Source: Rhizobium sp. Pop5
GTDB lineage: Bacteria; Pseudomonadota; Alphaproteobacteria; Rhizobiales; Rhizobiaceae
Direction: 5' to 3'
Length of the DNA: 64,000 nucleotides
Assembly (NCBI RefSeq): GCF_024721175.1
Contig: NZ_CP099399.1
Location: forward strand, 2,790,001-2,854,000
Positions within the stretch are counted from its first letter, which is position 1. The number at the start of each line of letters is the position of its first letter. Below the pieces are notes generated by a model. The model had not been told where the DNA came from. It did not search any database and worked only from the letters and a program-made list of their open reading frames with translations. The position numbers and the translations under genes are program-made. Of the stretch, positions 1 through 8,824 are shown one piece after another.

Positions 1-175
1 GGAGCGGCAGCTGGTTCAATTGCCGCACCGTTGCCCTGCCCTTCGCTTGGGCTCAGGGCGTTCGCCGCTGCAATCGATTCAGACCAATTCCAGAAAAAGC
101 GCGCAGCGGTTTTTCGTCCGGAATTGCGTTGAAGGAAAAGCTATCGATTGCTGCCGCCTTTGGCGGCACCGCAGC
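1..175. other. Left-edge region, no gene assigned
   Basis: All three forward frames are open for some distance from the edge, so the 3' end of a gene could lie here. None gives a protein I recognise. The stretch holds one copy of a short palindromic repeat (85-128), described separately. It lies downstream of queF. Confidence 0.4.
85..128. repeat. Short palindromic repeat, family D copy 1
   Basis: Arms CAATTCC and GGAATTG enclose a segment resembling the one at 41552-41595 and 57935-57978 (a GCGGTTTTGCGTCC-like core, here with TTTTTCG). Such intergenic palindromes are scattered through Rhizobium genomes. It lies just past the queF stop and could form an RNA hairpin there. Confidence 0.65.
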
Positions 176-643
176 TCACCCACGTCCACGATAGGTAGCA
201 ACCCCCTGCTCCGGCAGCCATACGCCTTCCGGCGGCTTGCCCGTCTGCCAGAAGACGTCGATCGGAATGCCGCCGCGCGGATACCAGTAGGCGCCGATCC
301 GAAGCCACTTGGGATCGAGCAGCTCGACGATGCGTTTGGCGATGTAGATCGAGCAATCCTCGTGGAACGCGCCGTGATTGCGGAAGGAATGCAGGAAGAG
401 CTTCAGCGACTTCGATTCCACCAGCCATTCGCCCGGGATATAGTCGATGACGATATGGGCGAAATCCGGCTGCCCGGTCATCGGGCAGAGTGAAGTGAAT
501 TCCGGGGCGGTGAAGCGCACCACATAGTCGGTTCCGGCATGGTTGGACGGCACCTTCTCCAGCACCGCCTCCTCAGGCGATTTGGCGGTTTCGGTCTGCT
601 GACCCAGCATCGACAGGCTGGAAACATCTGTATTCGGCATCAT
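176..643 (-). CDS. queF: NADPH-dependent 7-cyano-7-deazaguanine (preQ0) reductase
   Basis: QueF reduces the nitrile of preQ0 to the aminomethyl group of preQ1 in queuosine biosynthesis (tRNA wobble base), in the cytosol. The 155-residue product is the short unimodal type. The nucleophilic Cys is at about residue 53 in [10 protein letters not shown], the QueF signature ESKSLK follows at 76-81, and the substrate-binding HE pair is at 94-95. The gene overlaps the end of the upstream cation-efflux gene (ATGA type), so the two are probably translationally coupled. Two adjacent ATG codons follow an AGGAGG; the second has the better spacing, so the protein may be one residue shorter. Confidence 0.95.
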   Translation of the reverse strand: MMPNTDVSSLSMLGQQTETAKSPEEAVLEKVPSNHAGTDYVVRFTAPEFTSLCPMTGQPDFAHIVIDYIPGEWLVESKSLKLFLHSFRNHGAFHEDCSIYIAKRIVELLDPKWLRIGAYWYPRGGIPIDVFWQTGKPPEGVWLPEQGVATYRGRG

Positions 644-1554
644 GCCTCCTTGACGACTTTGACGCGGATGCCGTGGGCTTTTTCGCCCTCCGGCTCCACA
701 TGAATGGCGATTTTAGCGCCCTCGTGAACCATCCTGATGGCATCCTCAAGGCGGTCGCATATATCATGCGCCTGCCGCACGGACATAGTGCCGGGCACCA
801 CCAGGTGAAAATCGATGAAAGTGACGGTGCCCGCCCGCCTCGTCTTCAGGTCATGCACTCCGATCGAACCTGCCGCATGGGTAGCGATTGCCTCCTTGAT
901 CGCCTCCTCTTCCTGCGGTTCAACCGCCTGGTCCATCAGCCCGCCGATTGACTGCGAGATCACCTTCCAGCCCTGATAGATGATGTTGACGGCAACGAGG
1001 ATGGCAAGCACGGGGTCGAAGATCGCGTAACCGGTCGCCAACGCCAGCAGCAGGCCGACGAGCACGCCGACCGAGGTGACGACGTCGGACATGATATGCT
1101 GCCCATCCGCCGTCAGCGCCGCCGACCGGTGTTTGCGCCCGCTCCGGATCAAAAGCCGCGCCCAGATCGCGTTGATGAGGCCGGCCGCGAAATTGATCGC
1201 AAGGCCGAGCACCGGCGCATCGAGCATGCGCGGCGCGGCGAGATAACCGATCGCCTCGTTGACGATCAGCAGTGCGGCAACGACGATCAGCACGCCCTCG
1301 GTGACGGCGGAGAGATACTCCGCCTTATGGTGGCCGAAGGGATGGTCGTGATCGGCCGGCTTCTGCGCATAGCGGATGACGAAGAAGGCGACGAAGGCGG
1401 CAACGACGTTGACCGTCGATTCGAGCCCATCCGAGAGCAGCGCCACCGAGCCGGTGACCCACCAGGCCACCATCTTCAGCCCCATGACGCCGAGCGACAG
1501 TGGAATCCCCCACATCGCCAGCTTCCGAACCGTGAGATCGCCGTTGTCGCTCAT
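640..1554 (-). CDS. Cation diffusion facilitator (CDF) family transporter
   Basis: Inner-membrane divalent metal/proton antiporter of the CDF family, about 304 residues. It has roughly six hydrophobic segments in residues 10-210 and a cytoplasmic C-terminal domain. Candidate metal-site residues are the Asp in LLSDGLEST (about 42) and the His/Asp pair in HIMSDVV (about 153 and 157); HHKAEY (75-80) is also conserved in the family. Start: an upstream in-frame ATG at 1608 exists, but AGGAGG sits six bases before the ATG at 1554. The substrate (Zn, Fe, Mn or Co) cannot be told from sequence. It overlaps queF by four bases, an unexpected partner. Confidence 0.9.
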   Translation of the reverse strand: MSDNGDLTVRKLAMWGIPLSLGVMGLKMVAWWVTGSVALLSDGLESTVNVVAAFVAFFVIRYAQKPADHDHPFGHHKAEYLSAVTEGVLIVVAALLIVNEAIGYLAAPRMLDAPVLGLAINFAAGLINAIWARLLIRSGRKHRSAALTADGQHIMSDVVTSVGVLVGLLLALATGYAIFDPVLAILVAVNIIYQGWKVISQSIGGLMDQAVEPQEEEAIKEAIATHAAGSIGVHDLKTRRAGTVTFIDFHLVVPGTMSVRQAHDICDRLEDAIRMVHEGAKIAIHVEPEGEKAHGIRVKVVKEA

Positions 1555-1753
1555 ATCGTCCTCCTGCGGTTGCGAATGAATTGCAGGGTCTAAGCCATTG
1601 AAATGCAAAACCGCCCACGCGAATGTCGCGCAGGCGGCCCAGTTGAGGGTGATATGGGCGATGATGGAGGATTTGTCAAAGAGAATGACACGTCTCTCAC
1701 AGATGTTGTCGCCCCGGGAAACAGGCAGTGCAGGCGCAGGATACGCAATCCCG

Positions 1754-2434
1754 CTACAGCACCGAGGCGGCCGGATCGAGCTGGACGGACTGCGGCCATT
1801 GCAGAAGGGCGGCCTGCCCCGCCGGCGTCAGGGCATAGACGCCCTTTTCCTGGCGCTCGAACCATCCGTAGACGTTGTCGCGCAGGATCGGCCCGGCCTT
1901 TGGGGTCAGCGCCTTCATATCCCGCGGGCGCACGACACCCCGCTCGAGCGCGGCCGCGCAGAGCAGCGCCTGTTGGCGATAGGCCGTCATGATCGGTGCC
2001 CGCGAACCGCCGCCGATGGCGGGATCGCCGCGACGACGCTGATGCTCCTTGACGAGGCGAGAACGCCGCTTCGGATTGGTGCGCGGCATCGGTGACACGG
2101 AGCTGACGATGACGCTGACCTCGCCGCCATCCGAGACGCCGAGCATACCGATTCCGAGCCGCCGGCAAAGGTCGCGGTAGCGTTTGTCGCTCTCTCGCCC
2201 GCGCCCCTTGGCCGAAACGCGCGCAGCGATCCAGACCTCATCACTCATCGCAGCCCGGTCGACCGCCTGGAGAAGCAGTTCAAGATTGAAGGAGAGCTTC
2301 AGCTCGCAGATCACCACAATAGGCGGCTCGCCATCGCTCAAGCCGACGAGATCGCATCCTGCGACTTCACCCTTGACGACATAACCGGCCGTCTCCAGGA
2401 AGGCTTTGACCGGCAGGTAGAGCGACGTCTCCAT
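1754..2434 (-). CDS. DUF2161 family protein, PD-(D/E)XK nuclease-like
   Basis: 226 residues. The N-terminal half has a nuclease-like core: Asp near 28 (GCDLVG) and ELK at 44-46, matching the D...ExK active-site pattern of the PD-(D/E)XK superfamily. A basic linker follows (about 128-146), then a C-terminal part that resembles a winged helix (VYGWFERQEKGVYALTPAG). DUF2161 proteins are annotated as putative phosphodiesterases or nucleases; no substrate is known to me. It is followed closely by a small protein gene on the same strand. It is a single housekeeping-like copy with no sign of transfer. Confidence 0.8.
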   Translation of the reverse strand: METSLYLPVKAFLETAGYVVKGEVAGCDLVGLSDGEPPIVVICELKLSFNLELLLQAVDRAAMSDEVWIAARVSAKGRGRESDKRYRDLCRRLGIGMLGVSDGGEVSVIVSSVSPMPRTNPKRRSRLVKEHQRRRGDPAIGGGSRAPIMTAYRQQALLCAAALERGVVRPRDMKALTPKAGPILRDNVYGWFERQEKGVYALTPAGQAALLQWPQSVQLDPAASVL

Positions 2435-2446
2435 GGAAAAAGGCGC

Positions 2447-2686
2447 TCAGGCGGGGTTGAGATCGGCAATCTCGCCATGTTTTGCGAGCAACCGCGGCGA
2501 GGTCATGTCGCCGGTCTCCTCGTCGACGATCACGGCATAGGCCGCAACGCCGACGAAACGCTCGGCCATCGCCGAAGCGATCTTTTCCGCGCTGACGGCA
2601 TTCGAGGCCTGGCGCATTTCGCCGGGCACGAGGTTGCCGCGGTTCTTGCGGTAGGGAAGGATGATGAACTTCTCAGCATTGGCCAC
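2447..2686 (-). CDS. Small conserved hypothetical protein
   Basis: 79 residues from a GTG start (VANAEKFIILPYRKN...). The frame stays open upstream to 2791, but that part runs through the hairpin after trpE(G) and has non-protein-like composition, so the GTG at 2686 is preferred. The product is mixed alpha/beta with a central hydrophobic segment (FVGVAAYAVIVDEETG), has no signal peptide, and I do not recognise a named family. It lies between trpE(G) and the DUF2161 gene, all on the same strand. Confidence 0.65.
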   Translation of the reverse strand: MANAEKFIILPYRKNRGNLVPGEMRQASNAVSAEKIASAMAERFVGVAAYAVIVDEETGDMTSPRLLAKHGEIADLNPA

Positions 2687-2745
2687 GGCGATAGTTCCCG
2701 GTTGATCGTTCCGGAAATGTTCTGATTTGCCTGATAGAGTCAACC

Positions 2746-2775
2746 CTCGCCCCTTCCCACGCGGAAAGGGGCGAG
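2746..2775 (-). terminator. Hairpin downstream of trpE(G)
   Basis: Perfect 10-bp stem CTCGCCCCTT / AAGGGGCGAG with a 10-base loop, 13 bases past the trpE(G) stop. On the minus strand it is followed by GGTTGACTC rather than a clean U-run, so it may be a weak terminator or an mRNA 3'-end stabiliser. Confidence 0.5.
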
Positions 2776-2787
2776 GCAGAACTGACC

Positions 2788-4977
2788 TCAAGCTGCCTTG
2801 GTCTTCACCTTGCGTGCCAGATGCGCCACGACATTCTCGATCATCCGCATACCGGCGTCACCGCCGAGCGTCATGATCGATTCCGGATGGAACTGTACTG
2901 CGGCGATCGGCTCCTTGGCGTGTTCGATACCCATGATCGTGCCGTCCTCGCTTTCCGCCGTGATGATGAATTCACGCGGCAGGGTCGAGGGATCGGCGAA
3001 GATCGAATGGTAACGGCCGACCGTCACCTCCTTGGAAAGGCCGGAGAAGACAATGCCCGGCTCTAGCACGCGAATGCGCGACGGCTTGCCGTGCATCGGC
3101 AGCGCGAGATGGCGCAGTTCTCCGCCATAGGCCTCGGCAAGCGCCTGCAAGCCGAGGCAGACGCCGAAGATCGGCAGGTTGCGCGCCCGCGCCTTCTTGA
3201 TCGTCGCCTTGCAGTCGAAATCCTTGGGATTGCCGGGACCGGGAGACAAGACGACGAGATCCGGATTCAGCCGATCGAAAACTTCCTCCGGCACCGGCGT
3301 GCGTACGGTCGAAACCGTCGCACCCGTCTGGCGGAAATAATTTGCGAGCGTGTGGACGAAGCTGTCCTCATGGTCGACGAGCAGGATGCTGACGCCCTTG
3401 CCGACGCTTGCGACGTCGCGCTGAATCTTGCCGGAATTGCCGGTCTTGGCGTCTCGGATGGCGGAAAGCATGGCGGAGGCCTTCAATTCGGTTTCGGCTT
3501 CTTCTTCCTCTGGAATGGAATCGTTGAGCAGCGTCGCGCCGGCGCGCACCTCGGCGATGCCGTCCTTGATGCGCACGGTGCGCAACGTCAGGCCCGTGTT
3601 CATGTCGCCGTTGAAGCCGACCATGCCGATCGCCCCACCATACCATGCACGCGGGCTCTTTTCACGGCTCTCGATGAAGCGCATCGCCCAGAGCTTCGGC
3701 GCCCCTGTGACAGTGACGGCCCAGGCGTGGCTGAGGAATCCGTCGAAAGCGTCCATATCGTCGCGCAGCCGCCCCTCGATATGGTCGACCGTGTGGATGA
3801 GGCGCGAATACATCTCGATCTGCCGGCGGCCGATCACCTTGACAGAACCCGGTTCGCAGACGCGGCTCTTGTCGTTGCGGTCGACGTCCGAGCACATGGT
3901 AAGCTCGGATTCGTCCTTCTTGGAATTCAAGAGCTTCAGGATCTGCTCGCTGTCGGCGATCGGATCATCGCCGCGCTTGATCGTGCCCGAGATCGGGCAG
4001 GTCTCGATGCGGCGGCCGGATACGCGCACGAACATTTCGGGTGAAGCGCCGACCAGATATTCCTGATTGCCAAGATTGATGAAGAAGGAATAGGGCGACG
4101 GATTGATCGCCTTCAGCCGCTTGGAAATATCGGACGGCTTGCTTTCGCATCGCTCCATGAACTTCTGCCCGGGCACGACTTCGAAGAGATCGCCCTTGCG
4201 GAAGCTTTCCTTCGCCTTGACGACGAGCTCGGCATATTCGCCCGGCCGGTGGTCGCTCTTCGGCGGAATGGCATCCGTATGCTTGAAAGGCTCCGGCGCG
4301 ATATCGCCGGCCTTGCCTTCGGTCGTTACGCCGCCTTTCTCGAAATCATAACGGTCGATCCAGGCCTTGGCGGCGTAATTGTCGACGACGAGGATCTCGT
4401 CCGGCAGGTAGAGCACCATGTCGCGCTGGTCGGACGGCCGCGTCAGCTTCAGATCGATCGCATCGAACTGGAAGGCGATGTCGTAGCCGAAGGCGCCGTA
4501 GAGCCCGAGGCTCGCATCCGCCTGCGAATAGAAGAGGTCGGTGACGGCACGCAACACCGTGAAAACCGTCGGCATCTTCGAGCGCTCTTCCTCGGTGAAC
4601 ACCCGGTCCGGCGTCTTGACGGAAAGGTCGAGGCGACGGGCGGAGGAAGCGCCGAGCACGAGTTCGGGCACCATCTTCAGCCGCTCGGCCACAAAGCCGA
4701 GAATGACCTCGCCGCGCTCGTTATAGGCCTCGATCCAGACGTCGCGCCCGAAGGAGGAGATGCCGAGCGGCGGATCGACGACGGCAGTATCCCAACGTGT
4801 ATAACGGCCCGGATATTCGTAGTTCGACGAAAACACCGCGCCGCGGCGCTCGTCGAGCTTGTCGATATAAGAAGAGACCGCATCGGCATAGGGTATCGCC
4901 CGCCGCTGCCGGGTGACAGTGATGCCGCCCTTGGTCTCGTAGATTTCCGCACCATCATCCCGCAGGATCGTTACCAT
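2788..4977 (-). CDS. trpE(G): Anthranilate synthase, fused TrpE-TrpG
   Basis: Makes anthranilate from chorismate and glutamine, the first committed step to tryptophan. 729 residues: the TrpE chorismate-binding part is about 1-510 and the TrpG class-I glutamine amidotransferase part about 530-729, with nucleophile Cys607 in GVCLGLQ and the His697/Glu699 pair in FHPES. The fusion is the usual rhizobial form. The start is preceded by GGAGTGG. The gene is preceded by the trpL attenuator (5024-5174), so charged tRNA-Trp level should control read-through. It stands apart from the other trp genes, none of which is in this window. Confidence 0.96.
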   Translation of the reverse strand: MVTILRDDGAEIYETKGGITVTRQRRAIPYADAVSSYIDKLDERRGAVFSSNYEYPGRYTRWDTAVVDPPLGISSFGRDVWIEAYNERGEVILGFVAERLKMVPELVLGASSARRLDLSVKTPDRVFTEEERSKMPTVFTVLRAVTDLFYSQADASLGLYGAFGYDIAFQFDAIDLKLTRPSDQRDMVLYLPDEILVVDNYAAKAWIDRYDFEKGGVTTEGKAGDIAPEPFKHTDAIPPKSDHRPGEYAELVVKAKESFRKGDLFEVVPGQKFMERCESKPSDISKRLKAINPSPYSFFINLGNQEYLVGASPEMFVRVSGRRIETCPISGTIKRGDDPIADSEQILKLLNSKKDESELTMCSDVDRNDKSRVCEPGSVKVIGRRQIEMYSRLIHTVDHIEGRLRDDMDAFDGFLSHAWAVTVTGAPKLWAMRFIESREKSPRAWYGGAIGMVGFNGDMNTGLTLRTVRIKDGIAEVRAGATLLNDSIPEEEEAETELKASAMLSAIRDAKTGNSGKIQRDVASVGKGVSILLVDHEDSFVHTLANYFRQTGATVSTVRTPVPEEVFDRLNPDLVVLSPGPGNPKDFDCKATIKKARARNLPIFGVCLGLQALAEAYGGELRHLALPMHGKPSRIRVLEPGIVFSGLSKEVTVGRYHSIFADPSTLPREFIITAESEDGTIMGIEHAKEPIAAVQFHPESIMTLGGDAGMRMIENVVAHLARKVKTKAA

Positions 4978-5023
4978 TGTTCCACTCCGTTATCGGGGCC
5001 CGGACGACAGGCGGCGATAAAAC

Positions 5024-5053
5024 AAAAAAGCCGCCTCGAAGTTTCGGGCGGCT
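5024..5053 (-). terminator. trp attenuator terminator
   Basis: On the minus strand AGCCGCC and GGCGGCT pair (7 bp, 10-base loop) and are followed directly by TTTTTTG, a strong intrinsic terminator. It lies between the trpL stop and the trpE(G) start, where an attenuator terminator belongs. Upstream bases including the Trp codons can be expected to form the competing antiterminator. Confidence 0.85.
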
Positions 5054-5093
5054 CACTCGTCGTCGTCTTTGGACACGATTGGTCGAGGCCGCC

Positions 5094-5138
5094 TCAGCGA
5101 GCCCACCACCAAACAGCAATGTTCAAGGACGTGATCAT
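5094..5138 (-). CDS. trpL: trp leader peptide
   Basis: Reading the minus strand from the ATG at 5138 gives the 14-residue peptide MITSLNIAVWWWAR and a stop. Three successive Trp codons make it the sensor of tryptophanyl-tRNA supply. S. meliloti has a trpL of the same length ending in the same WWWAR. There the transcript starts at the AUG (leaderless), and both the released leader RNA (rnTrpL) and the peptide act in trans. The promoter here also places the transcript start at or very near the ATG. Confidence 0.93.
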   Translation of the reverse strand: MITSLNIAVWWWAR

Positions 5139-5145
5139 GGGAAAA

Positions 5146-5174
5146 TTGTTAGCCTGAGATCAGCCGTCGTGCAA
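5146..5174 (-). promoter_or_regulatory. trpL-trpE(G) promoter
   Basis: Minus strand: -35 TTGCAC (5174-5169), 17-base spacer, -10 TAACAA (5151-5146). The -10 ends seven bases before the trpL ATG, so initiation should fall on or next to the start codon, giving a leaderless trpL message. Confidence 0.7.
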
Positions 5175-5246
5175 GAGGCGATTGCGGGAATGAAAAGGGC
5201 GGCCCGAAGGCCGCCCTCCCCCCAGCCTTAAAGATATGATCGGCGC

Positions 5247-7481
5247 TCAGAAGGTCTTGGTGATCGAGATCTTGAATGTGCGGCCCGGCTCGGAATACCA
5301 CTCACGCGGCTGGGACGCGGTCAGCGAAGTCAGGTTGACGTCGCGCACGGCAAGCGCATTGAAATATTCCTGGTCGAAGATGTTGTACACACCACCTTGA
5401 ATGCGCAGGCCCTTCAACTGTTCCGGCGTCCACCATGCCGTCAGATCGACGATGCCGTAGCCAGGCGCATCGAATGTGTTCGCAGCATCGTCGTCAGGCA
5501 TACCTGCCGAGAGCGTGGAAGAAAGGTCGAAGCCGTAGCTATCGTTGCTCCAACCGCCGCCGACGATCGCCTTGAAGGGTGCAACCGATCGCAGGTACTT
5601 GCCCGTATCCTCGTTGCGGCCATAGGCATAGGCAAGCGAGGCATGCAGGTTGATGCCGTTGTTGAACGCCTTTGCGGCGCTGGCTTCAACGCCCGAGATC
5701 ACGGCTGACGACACGTTCGTGTAGTTGAACGTCGTGAAACCGGTCGCATCGACGCTCGTCACCGTCTCGATGAAATTCTGGTAGCGGGTGTGGAAAGCCG
5801 CGACCCGGCCGGTGAAATCGCCCGTGTCGAAATTGGCGCCGATTTCGACGCCGCGGCCGATTTCCGGCTCCAGATCCGGATTGCCGAGTTGGGCGTAGCG
5901 GCCCGTAGGGTTGTAGAAGCGGCTGTAGAGCTCGTCGACCGTCGGCGCACGGAAGCCGACGGCGAGCTGCGCATAGAGCTGCACGTCGGGTGTCAGATCG
6001 TATGTCGCCAGAATCTTCGGCGACAGGCCGGCTTCCGTCCGGTCGCGAAGGTCGCCGAAACGGGTAAGCCCGGTATTGTTTGCAAAGCCGCTGCCGGTCG
6101 AGGGATCGTAGTTGAACCAATCGAAGCGGAAGCCGGGCGTCAGGGCAAAGCCGGTATTGCCGATTTCGATCTTGTCTTCGAAGGTCAATGCCAGATTCTG
6201 GCTGTCGACATCGGGCACCTCAGCCTGGTTGTTCAGCGCCGGGCAGGTCGTCGGTGTCGGGCAAAGCGCCGAGCTAAACTGGCTCCAGCTCGAAACGCCG
6301 ACGTCGAGACCAACGCGAACGGAGTGGCTGAGACCGGAATATTCGAAGTCCTTCGTCGCCGTGCCGCTGAAGCCCCAGGTTTCGTTTTCGATCTTGTTGT
6401 TACGGCCATAGGCGACATTGGCGGTCGTACGACCCTTGCTGCCGGCTTCCTTCTTCAGATCCAGCCAGTAGAGCGTAGCGCGCGCACTGCTGAAAAAAGC
6501 GTCGGAAGACTGCGCCTCATAGTCATAGTCGAGCGAAACGCGATCGCGGTCGCGCTGCTCGCGGCCGTCATAATTGTTGGTCATGAAATTGCGGGGCGTC
6601 GTGCCGCCCTGGAGTTCGCGCAGGTCGGTATTCAGATCGCGGCGGAAGCGTTCAGCCGTGAGGCCGATACGATGGCCGCCTTCCAGGTCCTGGCGCAGCT
6701 TGAAAAGCAGGTTGTGCTGGTCGAAATCGGCGGGATCCGCCTCGGTGCGAGGACGGCCATAGCCGTCATTGTCGCCCATATTGTCGCGTTCATGCGCTTT
6801 GCGGTAGCCGCCCTGAAACAGGATCGACGTGTTGCCGATCTTCTTGGCAGCGGCGGCCGAGCCGGAAATGCTGCGATCTTCGCTGTCATAGGTCGACTTG
6901 ACGATCGCACCCCAATTGCGGCCTTCGGGAATGAGATCCTCCGGCTCCAGCGTATTGAGAACGATGGCACCCCCGAGCATGCCCGAACCACCCTTGCTCG
7001 AATCCGCGCCGCGCACGATATCGAGCGAGGAGAGCGAATCGAAATCGAAGGTATCGCCGCCGCCGTTGGCGTTAGCAGGCGCGAAAGCACCCTGGCGCGC
7101 GCTGTTCGAAATATAGGGGATCGGAATGCCGTCGATGGTGGTCAGGATCCGGGAACCGGAAAGACCGCGCAGGTTGAAGCCCGAGTCGGCGCGCGAATAG
7201 TTTACGCTCGCATCGACACTGCGCCCGATATCGTCGTAGCTCGTGACCTGCTTTTCTTCCAGCTGCTTCTTGGTGATTTCGGTCGCCAGCGGCGTATCGG
7301 CGACGCTGCCCGGCGCCACGCGTTTGCCCTTGACGACGATCTTCTGCAGGACGGTGCTATCATCCGCCGTCGCTTGCGGCGCGGTCGCCGAAGCGCTTTG
7401 CGCGAAAGACTGCGATACAGGAAGAACAACTGCGGCTGCCGTGCAGACCATTAATACCGAGCGCCAATGCCGGACGATCAT
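5247..7481 (-). CDS. TonB-dependent outer-membrane receptor, haem/haemoglobin type
   Basis: 744 residues, the usual size for the haemoglobin/transferrin/lactoferrin receptor family. A signal peptide (about 1-27, cleavage near SFAQS) is followed by a TonB box-like TVLQKIVVKG (about 44-53), a plug domain and a 22-strand barrel ending in KISITKTF with terminal Phe. Haem-receptor motifs FRAP and a variant of NPNL (NPDL) are present, but the segment between them contains no His, unlike classical haem receptors, so the ligand is not certain. Expression is probably iron-regulated through the two boxes at 7607-7657. No tonB or ABC haem genes are nearby. Confidence 0.88.
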   Translation of the reverse strand: MIVRHWRSVLMVCTAAAVVLPVSQSFAQSASATAPQATADDSTVLQKIVVKGKRVAPGSVADTPLATEITKKQLEEKQVTSYDDIGRSVDASVNYSRADSGFNLRGLSGSRILTTIDGIPIPYISNSARQGAFAPANANGGGDTFDFDSLSSLDIVRGADSSKGGSGMLGGAIVLNTLEPEDLIPEGRNWGAIVKSTYDSEDRSISGSAAAAKKIGNTSILFQGGYRKAHERDNMGDNDGYGRPRTEADPADFDQHNLLFKLRQDLEGGHRIGLTAERFRRDLNTDLRELQGGTTPRNFMTNNYDGREQRDRDRVSLDYDYEAQSSDAFFSSARATLYWLDLKKEAGSKGRTTANVAYGRNNKIENETWGFSGTATKDFEYSGLSHSVRVGLDVGVSSWSQFSSALCPTPTTCPALNNQAEVPDVDSQNLALTFEDKIEIGNTGFALTPGFRFDWFNYDPSTGSGFANNTGLTRFGDLRDRTEAGLSPKILATYDLTPDVQLYAQLAVGFRAPTVDELYSRFYNPTGRYAQLGNPDLEPEIGRGVEIGANFDTGDFTGRVAAFHTRYQNFIETVTSVDATGFTTFNYTNVSSAVISGVEASAAKAFNNGINLHASLAYAYGRNEDTGKYLRSVAPFKAIVGGGWSNDSYGFDLSSTLSAGMPDDDAANTFDAPGYGIVDLTAWWTPEQLKGLRIQGGVYNIFDQEYFNALAVRDVNLTSLTASQPREWYSEPGRTFKISITKTF

Positions 7482-7593
7482 AACCTACCCTCTGATGATG
7501 AATACCGGGCTGGCTGGTCGTGGCGTCGAACGCTCGAGGGGCTGGCTGGGCTTTTACGGATGAAGGCGAAGTGGAATTTCACCTTCTTTTCGC

Positions 7594-7622
7594 CGCATAA
7601 AAAACATGACTTACATTGTCAA
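7594..7622 (-). promoter_or_regulatory. Receptor gene promoter
   Basis: Minus strand -35 TTGACA (7622-7617), 17-base spacer, -10 TATGCG (7599-7594). The first iron box (7607-7621) overlaps the -35 and spacer, where a repressor would block RNA polymerase. Confidence 0.55.
7607..7621. promoter_or_regulatory. Iron-responsive operator 1 (TGA-N9-TCA)
   Basis: TGACTTACATTGTCA matches the rhizobial iron-responsive operator pattern TGA-N9-TCA recognised by RirA. It lies about 126 bases upstream of the receptor start and overlaps its putative -35 element. Confidence 0.65.
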
Positions 7623-7645
7623 CATAAGTCACGAACTTATGTTGA
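7619..7645. promoter_or_regulatory. 11-bp inverted repeat linking the two iron boxes
   Basis: TCAACATAAGT and ACTTATGTTGA are perfect inverted repeats separated by CACGA. The outer ends of the palindrome are the TCA of box 1 and the TGA of box 2, so the three elements interlock. It could be a second regulator's operator or a cooperative RirA site. Confidence 0.6.
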
Positions 7646-7657
7646 ATATTATAATCA
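7643..7657. promoter_or_regulatory. Iron-responsive operator 2 (TGA-N9-TCA)
   Basis: TGAATATTATAATCA is a second match to TGA-N9-TCA, AT-rich inside, 36 bases from the first box. It lies between the receptor and the divergent extensin-like gene, so it could serve either. Confidence 0.55.
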
Positions 7658-7750
7658 CGTTTAAGCGATCTTTCCGGACGTTGCACAATTGCAACGAAAC
7701 CCGCCCTCGCGCGTTATTCCTCTCCCATCGACATCAGGGAAGCGGATGCG

Positions 7751-8692
7751 TTGAGAAAACTTTCGATACTGGCGATCCTTTTCGCCGCAACCGCCTTTCT
7801 TACCGGCGCCCGCCTGCCACCGCACGGCCCAGTGCCTCAAGCTCGACCGGACACTGCGGATACGACGAAACCCACCCCGCTCCCCGATAAGGCCGAGCCA
7901 CCCGCGCCGGAAGATGTGCCGGCGCCCCAGCAGAAGCCTGACGTGAAGGAGCCCGGGGCACCGGCGCCGGAACACCCACCCGCGCCGCCGCCCGAACCGG
8001 CGAAGCCCGCAAAACCGATGCAAGGTCCGCCATTGCCGCCGGGAGGGCTCGAAAGCCCGCAGGCGCCGGAAGAAGCCAAGCCGCCCGGCGAGCAGACATT
8101 GGAAGAGCAGCATCTGACCATCGAGCCCGAAAGCGACAAAGAGCATGCCGAATGCACAGCGGCACTCCAGGCCTTGGGCGTCGTCTTCAAGGAAACGCCG
8201 CGCATCGACGACGGCAACGGCTGCGGCATCGACAAGCCGATCATCGTTTCCGAGGCCCTGCCCGGCATCAAACTGAAGCCGGAGGCGACGATCCGCTGCC
8301 CGGCCGCCCTCGCCCTAGCGCGCTGGATGAAGGAGAGCGTCATCCCCACCGCATCAGCCGCCCTGCCGGAACAGGGCCGCCTCACGACGGTCAACCAGGC
8401 GACCGCCTATATGTGCCGCCTGCGCAACGGCGCCGAAACCGGCAAGATCTCCGAACATGCCCGCGGCAACGCCATAGACATTGCGAGCTTCCATTTCGAA
8501 AAGGGCGACGACGTCGCCGTCCGCTCCCGCCGCGAGGACCCGACACTGACCGGCGCCTTCCAGCGCACCGTCAGCGCCGCCGGCTGCCTCTATTTCACCA
8601 CCGTCCTCGACCCCGAAAGCGACGCCGCCCACGAAACCCATTTCCACCTCGACGTGATCGAGAGAAAGGGCGGCTATCGTTACTGCCATTGA
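7751..8692 (+). CDS. Extensin-like family protein, secreted
   Basis: 313 residues from a TTG start preceded by GGGAAGCGG. It begins with a short basic region and a hydrophobic segment (about 5-19), a signal peptide or anchor. A low-complexity Pro/Ala/Glu-rich linker follows (about 22-112, with repeats such as PAPE and PAPPPE), then a C-terminal extensin-like domain (about 130-313) with four or more Cys and HARGNAIDIASF and HETHFHLDV, metal-binding-like motifs recalling D-Ala-D-Ala carboxypeptidases. The role is unknown; a periplasmic or cell-wall function is likely. It is divergent from the iron-regulated receptor. Confidence 0.82.
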   Translation: MRKLSILAILFAATAFLTGARLPPHGPVPQARPDTADTTKPTPLPDKAEPPAPEDVPAPQQKPDVKEPGAPAPEHPPAPPPEPAKPAKPMQGPPLPPGGLESPQAPEEAKPPGEQTLEEQHLTIEPESDKEHAECTAALQALGVVFKETPRIDDGNGCGIDKPIIVSEALPGIKLKPEATIRCPAALALARWMKESVIPTASAALPEQGRLTTVNQATAYMCRLRNGAETGKISEHARGNAIDIASFHFEKGDDVAVRSRREDPTLTGAFQRTVSAAGCLYFTTVLDPESDAAHETHFHLDVIERKGGYRYCH

Positions 8693-8824
8693 TGGTTTCA
8701 GCGCTTGAAACATGCCGTCGAGTGAGAGCTGACCAAGAACGGAGGCGGCGCGGCTTACCGTCTTCTCCCGTCGGTGAGAAGTGGAAATCGAAAGGTCGCG
8801 TCCTGTCCCTTCACCATCCCCGGA

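Noticed and set aside
5790..7454. 554-codon plus-strand open frame
   Set aside because: Wholly antisense to the TonB-dependent receptor, with no recognisable domains; a GC-rich shadow frame.
7482..7750. Irr-type ICE element
   Set aside because: No TTTAGAA-type dyad found; only RirA-type TGA-N9-TCA boxes are visible.
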